A stretch of 64,000 nucleotides of DNA from Alisma plantago-aquatica (Eukaryota; Streptophyta; Magnoliopsida; Alismatales; Alismataceae). The notes beneath the pieces were generated by a model that saw only the letters and a program-made list of their open reading frames with translations, did no database searches and was not told the origin of the DNA. Made by a program: the position numbers and the translations under genes. The stretch spans positions 1,531,916,472 through 1,531,980,471 of the forward strand of contig OY856409.1 of the NCBI GenBank assembly GCA_963693085.1, read 5' to 3'. Shown here one piece after another: positions 57,961 through 64,000 of the stretch; position 1 is the first letter of the stretch; every line of letters begins with the position of its first letter.

Positions 57961-59830
57961 TACAATGTGCTTAACAAGCCTGATCATCAAATAGTGTAAA
58001 ATTGATAAATAGATTATCTTGAATGATAACTCATGATAGTGGGCATATTCCTTATGTTGAATCTATGGTTATTGTGTATCCTAACCATGCAGGTGATGTG
58101 TAGCCATGAAAGGGCTATGAGACATATGTGATGAGTAACATTACCTTGATATTTATTCTATGAGATTTTATATGTAATGTGTTGGTCCCATGATGATGAT
58201 GTGAGCCTTGAGAGGCAGTGACAGTACATGATGAAGGATTGATATCCTATGTTATGTGATATGGATCTGGATGGTTGGCAAGAGGCCAAGTGGTAACATG
58301 TGATGCTGGATCCTTGTGATGGATCAGGTTGATGAGGTCTCAATACCAGTATAATGTTCTTTATTTTCTGTTATATCTTGCATGATTATAACTTGGTTGA
58401 ATCCTGCAATCCATCTAAAAGATACTAATTAATTACAGTGGAATTATATCATGTAGTTTGCCCTAGCCATAGATCCATCATCGTCAGGACTTGGTGATGG
58501 TGAAACAGGTTCTCCTACGGGTTAACCTGGAAGCGCATATTGTTGAATATGTGTAGGTTGCTCCTAGCCTGAAAATAAGGAGGTAAGAGTGTAACTTCGG
58601 TTACAGACTCAGATATGTATATAGAGCATGGTGAACAGGCCCATGGCTCAGGATATGTGATGTGTGAGCATGAATGCGTTCATGGCTCAGAGCACGGTGA
58701 ACAGGCCCGTGGCTCAGTTTTACTAGCGCCGAGACCTGTACCAAGGCGGGCTAGAGTGAGGGTAGCCTATGGAGCTGTCCCTGTGGCTTAGACCACTTCA
58801 GCATGTGACTACGGTCCTGCTTGTGTTGTACTCATGTACTGACCATGAGGTGGGAGGTCGTGGAGTCCGACTCTTCCATTTGACCTTGTATGGCACTGGA
58901 TTTAGGCTTCATAGCCAAAGGTTGGATTTGAATGGTACGATTCAAATCCTCAGGGCATAATAATACATAATACATCCGTTTAGTACCTATTGCTTAGGAT
59001 AAACACGAAACATTGGTTGAAGCCTTGTTTGTGTGATATCTCTGTTATACCTTGTAGGTTATGTGACATTATATCTTGTCCTGATAATCATATTACATAG
59101 AGATACATATTATCTTGCAAATCATATTCTTTGAGATATATCTGGTTATATGCTCCTGTATAGCTGGTAAGCTTGTCGGTAAGAATGATTTGTTTTATAT
59201 AGATTGTCCTTGCTATACCTGTTGTTAGATATTTACAGTTATAGTCTATCTTGCTGAGGTTCTGTAGTTGCGGTGGGAAGTTATGTTTCCCGCTGGGACA
59301 ATGTTCAATTGTCTCACTCCGCTGGTTTGTAACCTTTTTAGGTGGTCAAGCTTGTCGTGGTGGTGGTCGCGGAGTTGGGGCCGAGCAACGAGAAGATCTG
59401 TAGAAGGCAAGCTTTGGAGATGTTGCTATTTTGGATGTTTTATTTTAGAGTCTAGAGTCATACCTGTACTCTCAGGTCCTTGGCGGTGTTTTGATGTTGT
59501 TTTATGATGTACGACCGATATCGTTTTGTATATCCTGCTGTTGGCCGGATGTGGGCCTCTATATGTATGAACAGGTGGTGAACTCATGGTTATGACAGGA
59601 CAGCTGTTGCTCTAAGCTGTGGATATGTATCCAGGCTTGTGTGGATATATGTATATAACATGTTTCTATGCAGGATGAGGACTGGAATGTAATATGTTTC
59701 TCAGATTATCAGTCTTCCGAAAAAGGTTTTAATTAACCCATGTTTTTGATTACCTGTGATTATGGTGATTTCCACACATTTTCGCGTAACACCTCGTTAT
59801 GTGTGATAATGGGATGTGTTGCCACAAGTT

Positions 59831-59842
59831 TGGTATCAGAGC
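59831..59842 (+). promoter_or_regulatory. Tekay primer-binding site (initiator Met tRNA)
   Basis: TGGTATCAGAGC, four bases after the LTR end. Confidence 0.88.
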
Positions 59843-59948
59843 TTTAGGTTCGCTGAGTCTGGGATCTAGGACTAGGTTGAGTCTGTTCTTATGAGTTTTC
59901 CAGGTTTTCTTACAAAATCTTCTGCTCTCAGCGGAAGAAAAGCCAAGA

Positions 59949-61187
59949 TGTCTGGAAACCATGAAGAACATGCTCCTGAGCATAGTGATGCTGCATCAGT
60001 TGATGGAGTTGATGGACAGGCACATGAAGATTGGGTGCCTGAGGTCCCCCCAACCTAACCCAGCCATACTGGAACATCCTGCCTACCAACATCTTATGGG
60101 GAAGTTAATGGCTACGATGAATCTCATGGTTGAGCGATTACCAGTGCCTCCTCCGCGAGCACAGGTTCCCCATGGAGAAGCATCAGGTATTGAGAAGACC
60201 TTTGAGCGGCTTCGCCGAGTTGGAGCTTCGGATTATGCTGGAATGGCTGATCCAGCGGATGCAGATCTATGGCTGACAAGTCTCGAGAAGGCTTTCCAGA
60301 TCCTTGACATCCCTGAAGCAGACAAGGTAAAGCATGCTGTCTACCTTCTGAAAGGTAGTGCTGGTCACTAGTGGACCATCGAAGAAGAGAAGCGGCCTGG
60401 TGAGGTGATCTGTTGGGAAGTGTTTCGACGCGAGTTCGTCACCAAATACTTTCCAAAGACATATCTGGATGAGAAGATCAGTCAGTTTGAGAAGTTGCGA
60501 CAAGGAACGATGAACATCACCGAGTATGAATCTAAGTTTATGGATCTGTTGAGGTTCTATCCTCACATGGCGGCAACAGATGAGGAACGGATCAGACGTT
60601 TCAAGAAGGGTTTAAGTGCTGAGTTGACAACCCCGGTGTCTGCGTTGGAAAACCAAGAGCGGTTTGCTACGTTCGTGGAATAAGTTCGCCGGATCGAGAG
60701 AACAGTGAGGGAGAAAAGAGAGTCTATGTCTCTTAAAAGACCTGCTCAGTTTCAAGGACGAAGGTTTGGTGGCTTTAAGAAGCCCAAGTTTTCGGCACCG
60801 TCAGCGATAAGAAGCGTTGGTGTACCATCTCAGTGGTCTTCGAGTAAGGGGAGAGGCTATGTTTCTTCACCGTCTAAGGCACACAGTTCAGCTTCTGTGG
60901 CAGTGACAGGGCCAGTTAGGCCACGGTTTGAGGACAAGGCATGTCATCTTTGTGGACAAGTCGGGCATTTCAGGCTTAATTGCCCGAATAGAGATGTTGA
61001 AGTGATGCAGCAACCGAGACAGAGTTTCCAGAAGTCTGAGAGACCGCAGCCCAGTGGTAGCAGAGGCCGAGGACGCGGTCAGGCGTTTCAAGATGGATCG
61101 TCTGCTCAAGGAAGCAGAGGTCGTGGACAACAAGCAACAACTCGATTCTATGCCATGAATCAGCCAGAGGCGATAGTCAACCCGTGA
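59949..61187 (+). pseudogene. Tekay gag
   Basis: The likely start is ATG at 59949 (MSGNHEEHAPEHSD). A shift in the C6 run near 60046 moves to the frame that holds the gag core: IEKTFERLRRVGASDYAGMA, DPADADLWL, VFRREFVTKYFPKTYLDEK, ITEYESKFMDLLRFYP and RIRRFKKGLS. A TAG replaces a Trp codon at 60369 and TAA a Gln at 60681. The zinc knuckle CHLCGQVGHFRLNC is at 60942-60983, followed by a Gly/Arg/Gln-rich tail. Packages element RNA. Confidence 0.85.
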
Positions 61188-61720
61188 GTGGTGACAGGTC
61201 AGATGGAGTTCTTTCATTCTGATATGTCTTCTTCTTGCTTTATATCTGTTCTGGTTGACCCGGGTGCTACACACTCTTTTATCGCCTATAGTATGCTTGA
61301 AAACTGTCATCTACCTGTTAGCTGTAAGAAGGATAGCTTGTTGTTAGAAACCCCTCTTAATGGTTCCTCCTTGCTTTGAGAAGAGTGCCCATCTTGTGTT
61401 TTGTCTTCCTCGGGACATCACATTCAAGTGGATCTTATACCACTTGATATGCATGGTTTCGATGTTATCCTCGGGATGGATACCCTAGAGAAGTATAATG
61501 TTGTCTTGGACTGTGGATCCAAGCAGGCAGTGTTCTATGTTGCTGGAGAGAAGTGGATCTTCCAGGGAGACAGGAAGATTCTTCCAACGTGTTTAGTATC
61601 AGCTGTGGTGGCATATAAGTTGTTACGACAAGGATGTGAGGCATTCTTAGCTCACATGGTAGATACCATAGTGGATGCCAAGGCGAAAGGTCCTAGTCTT
61701 GAGGAGGTGTCCGTTGTTCG
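61188..61720 (+). pseudogene. Tekay protease
   Basis: VLVDPGATHSFIAYSML (about 61249-61299) is the active site with Asp-Pro-Gly as in chromoviruses. DVILGMDTLEKYN (about 61461-61500) is the second conserved block. TGA at 61185 and a shift/stop near 61377 break the frame. It continues in frame with reverse transcriptase from 61401. Confidence 0.85.
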
Positions 61721-62640
61721 AGAGTTTGCAGACGTGTTTCCTGAGGAGTTTCCTGGCGTTCCTCCACCCCGAGAGATTGATTTCGAGATCAATCTGGTCC
61801 CTGGAACACAGCCAGTTGCACAGTCGCCATACAAGATGGCTCCAGCAGAGATGGCAGAGTTGAAGAAACAGTTGCAAGAGTTGCTAGATAAAGGTTTTAT
61901 CCGACCAAGTACGTCGTCGTGGGGTGCTCCAGTGTTGTTTGTCAAGAAGAAGGATGGTTTGATGTGATTGTGTATAGAATACCGGCAGTTGAACAAAGTC
62001 ACGATCAAGAACAAGTACCCGTTGCCGAGGATAGATTATCTATTCGATTAGTTGCGTGGTGCTACAGTGTTCTCGAAGATAGATCTACGGTTCAGATATC
62101 ATCAGTTGAGGATAAAGGCGGATGACATACCAAAGTCATCCTTCAGGACGAGGTATGGTCATTATGAGTTTGTGGTTATGCCGTTTGGATTGACCAATGC
62201 ACCTGCAACTTTCATGGATCTGATGAATAGAGTGTTCCGTCCGTTCTTAGATCAGTTTGTTGTAGTCTTTATAGATGACATCTTGATCTATAGTCAAGAC
62301 AGACTAGAACATGAGCAACATCTTCGTTGAGCGTTGACTCTTCTTCGTCAACATCATTTGTATGCCAAGTTCAGTAAGTGTGAGTTCTGGCTGGATGAAG
62401 TGACCTTCTTGGGCCATGTGATATCCGCTGAAGGAGTCAAGGTAGATCCGAAGAAGGTGGAATCTGTTGCAGATTGGGAACAACCGAAGACACCAACAGA
62501 AGTTCATAGTTTCCTTGGTTTAGCAGGATACTACCGGAGGTTTATCAAGGACTTCAGTTCGATAGCTTTGCCGATGACAAAGTTGACCAGGAAGGATGTA
62601 CCTTTTGTTTGGGATGATCGATGTCAGCAAGCTTTCCACA
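61721..62640 (+). pseudogene. Tekay reverse transcriptase
   Basis: EFPGVPPPREIDFEINLVPG, then ELLDKGFIRPSTSSWGAPVL and VKKKDG; after a TGA at 61965 the text resumes with EYRQLNKVTIKNKYPLPRID. TAG at 62050 precedes [40 protein letters not shown], then [12 protein letters not shown] with the catalytic FIDD (about 62266-62277). TGA at 62328 precedes the thumb ([29 protein letters not shown]). All core motifs survive; three stops interrupt them. Confidence 0.9.
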
Positions 62641-63074
62641 ATTTGAAGGAGAAGCTGACTAGTGCTCCAGTGTTGATCTTGCCAGAGACTGGGAAAGGTT
62701 ATGTTGTTTTCTGTGATGCTTCCAAGAAAGGTTTAGGAAGATCATGTGGTTTCTTTTGGAGACACTATATGTATGGGGAAGTATGTCAGATCTTTACGGA
62801 TCATAAGAATCTGAAGTATATCTTCACGCAGCATGAGTTGAACATGCAACAGCGGCGATGGATGGAGTTGATCAACGACTATGACAGCACTATCGAGTAT
62901 CATCCTGGTAAGGCGAACATGGTAGCTGATGCGCTTAACAGGAAGTCTTCTTCTCTTTCGTTAAAGAAGGCACAGTTGGGTTCCCTGGTTTGCCATAGGC
63001 AAGATATGTTTGTTTCTCTGCGACAGATGAATGTGCATATGGAAGTCTCCTTGTTGTCTGGTCTTTTTGCATAG
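62641..63074 (+). pseudogene. Tekay RNase H with internal deletion
   Basis: [14 protein letters not shown] (first catalytic Asp) runs directly into [20 protein letters not shown], where the family normally has some 35-40 residues between, including the catalytic Glu helix. The joint (about 62735-62760) keeps the frame. [15 protein letters not shown] closes the domain. The chain ends at TAG (63072-63074) instead of continuing into integrase. Confidence 0.85.
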
Positions 63075-64000
63075 ATGCAAGTCAAGCCTATGTTGAGGCA
63101 GCAGATCAAAGATGCACAGCAGACAGACAAGGCGGTACAGTTGATCAGATCAGAGTTCGGCAGTGACAAGCGTGATGGGTTTCATGAGCCCAAGGATGGA
63201 CTAGTTTGCTATCGTGACAGGATGGTGGTTCCAGATGCTGATGATCTGAGGAAGTTGGTGCTTGAGGAAGCACACACGTCGATGTATGCCATGCATCCAG
63301 GTGTCACCAAGATGTATCATAGTCTGAAGGACTTGTATTGGTGGCCCGGTTTGAAGAAGGATGTAGCTGAGTTCGTGGCAAGATGTGCGGTGTGTCAGCA
63401 AGTGAAGGCTGAACATCAGAAGCTGGCAGGTACGTTGCAACCTTTGCCGATACCGCAGTGGAAATGGGATCATATAACTATGGATTTCTTAGTTGGTCTA
63501 CCCCGGACAACTAGGAATCAGGATTCCATTTGGGTGATAGTGGAGAGATTGACTAAATCTGCCCATTTTCTACCAATGAGGACAACGTATACAGCTGAGA
63601 AACTAGCCCGAATATATGTGGATGAGATACTACGTTTGCATGGTGTGCCAACAACGATAGTTTCTGACAGAGGTCCTCAGTTTACAAGTCGTTTTTGGGA
63701 ACAGTTGCACAAGGCGTTGGGAACGCAGTTAAGGTTCAGTACAACTTTTCACCCGTAGACAGATGGACAGTCTGAGAGGACTATTCAGATTTTGGAAGAT
63801 CTCCTTCGAGCTTGTGTTTTATAGTTCCTAGGCAGTTGGGATGTACATCTGAGTTCGATAGAGTTTGCTTACAACAACAGTTATCAGCAAAGCATCGGCA
63901 TGGCTCCTTATGAAGCTCTGTATGGAAGGAAGTGCAGATCTCCTTTGTGTTGGTACGAGTCTGGTGAGTATCAACTTTTGGGTCCTGAGTTAGTACAGCA
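63075..64000 (+). pseudogene. Tekay integrase (partial, window end)
   Basis: Zinc-binding HHCC region: HTSMYAMHPGVTKMYHSLKD, WWPGLKKDV, CAVCQQVK. Catalytic core: HITMDFLVGLP (first Asp), TIVSDRGPQFTSRFW (second Asp), and TDGQSERT (Glu) after a TAG at 63757-63759 replacing a Gln codon. A further TAG near 63822 sits in the next helix. The segment APYEALYGRKCRSPLCW is at the window end. The C-terminal chromodomain, if present, is outside. Confidence 0.9.

Larger units (their letters stand above)
55724..59826 (+). repeat. Tekay 5' LTR
   Basis: Starts TGTAAGGACCCTGACC and ends GTGTTGCCACA, four bases before the primer-binding site. Contains a TATATA box (56251), a repeated GGCCGATACACCCTTGGAG-like word at 56325-56450, the GCTCGCCCGATA cluster (56869-57310), and an ATAATGATG-like low-complexity stretch (57480-57960). 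The 178-codon minus-strand open frame at 55873-56409 is inside the LTR and repeat-derived. Confidence 0.85.
55724..64000 (+). mobile_element. Tekay-type chromovirus (Ty3/Gypsy), 5' LTR and gag-pol, runs off the window
   Basis: A 4.1-kb 5' LTR (55724-59826), primer-binding site, then gag, protease, RT, RNase H and integrase in Gypsy order. Gag words (DPADADLWL, CHLCGQVGHF), VDPGATHSFI in protease and HHCC integrase with WWPGLK are chromovirus; the very long LTR points to Tekay/Del. The chromodomain and 3' LTR should lie beyond 64000. Several in-frame stops and an RNase H gap make it defective. The left target duplication would be GTTAT (55719-55723). Confidence 0.88.

Overview
The window reads as intergenic DNA of a flowering plant with a repeat-rich genome. 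I see no intact host gene, no rRNA or tRNA gene and no CRISPR array. Nearly everything recognisable is a transposable element, mostly decayed, and many are inserted inside one another. The plant lineages recognised (Athila and Tekay Ty3/Gypsy, Ale-like and Tork/TAR-like Ty1/Copia, CACTA, a Helitron-type end) fit an angiosperm; I cannot name the species.

Left part (1-5702): the right end of a CACTA element (1-992) has jumped into the reverse transcriptase of an Athila-type Gypsy element on the minus strand (993 to about 5460). Middle-left (5703-27029): one degenerate Copia element (Copia 1), bounded by the 5-bp duplication GATAT. A 3.0-kb LTR-like insertion (TSD CACTG) sits in its 5' LTR, and a second, related Copia element (Copia 2, minus strand, TSD GAATA) sits in its 3' LTR.

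Middle (27030-38134): an unassigned AT-rich stretch, a possible hAT-like fragment, then a second CACTA element on the plus strand. Its protein order is DUF4218, DUF4216, a long array of tandemly duplicated small exons, then a plant Ptta/En-Spm (Transposase_24) domain and hairpin-forming subterminal repeats. The exon array (31798-35110) is the most unusual structure in the window: about 16 small exons in two families, nearly all symmetric phase 1-1, with introns of about 221 bp and then about 81 bp.

Middle-right (38135-46360): a candidate Helitron ends in a GC-rich hairpin plus CTAG at 46360. It appears to carry a terminal exon of a host gene (38709-38838). An Ale-like Copia element (Copia 3, 39758-46253, TSD ATAGT) has inserted into it, and this in turn holds a 1.5-kb solo LTR (43709-45215, TSD ATAGG).

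Right part (46361-64000): about 7 kb of AT-rich DNA with nothing firmly recognised, a possible decayed Gypsy LTR, and a piece of a Copia 1-type LTR. A Tekay-type chromovirus has inserted into that piece; it has a 4.1-kb LTR and a gag-pol that runs off the window end. Its pol carries many stops of the kind made by C-to-T change and an in-frame gap in RNase H.

A recurrent theme is that three unrelated LTR families each carry a cluster of short, often palindromic, CpG-containing words inside the LTR.
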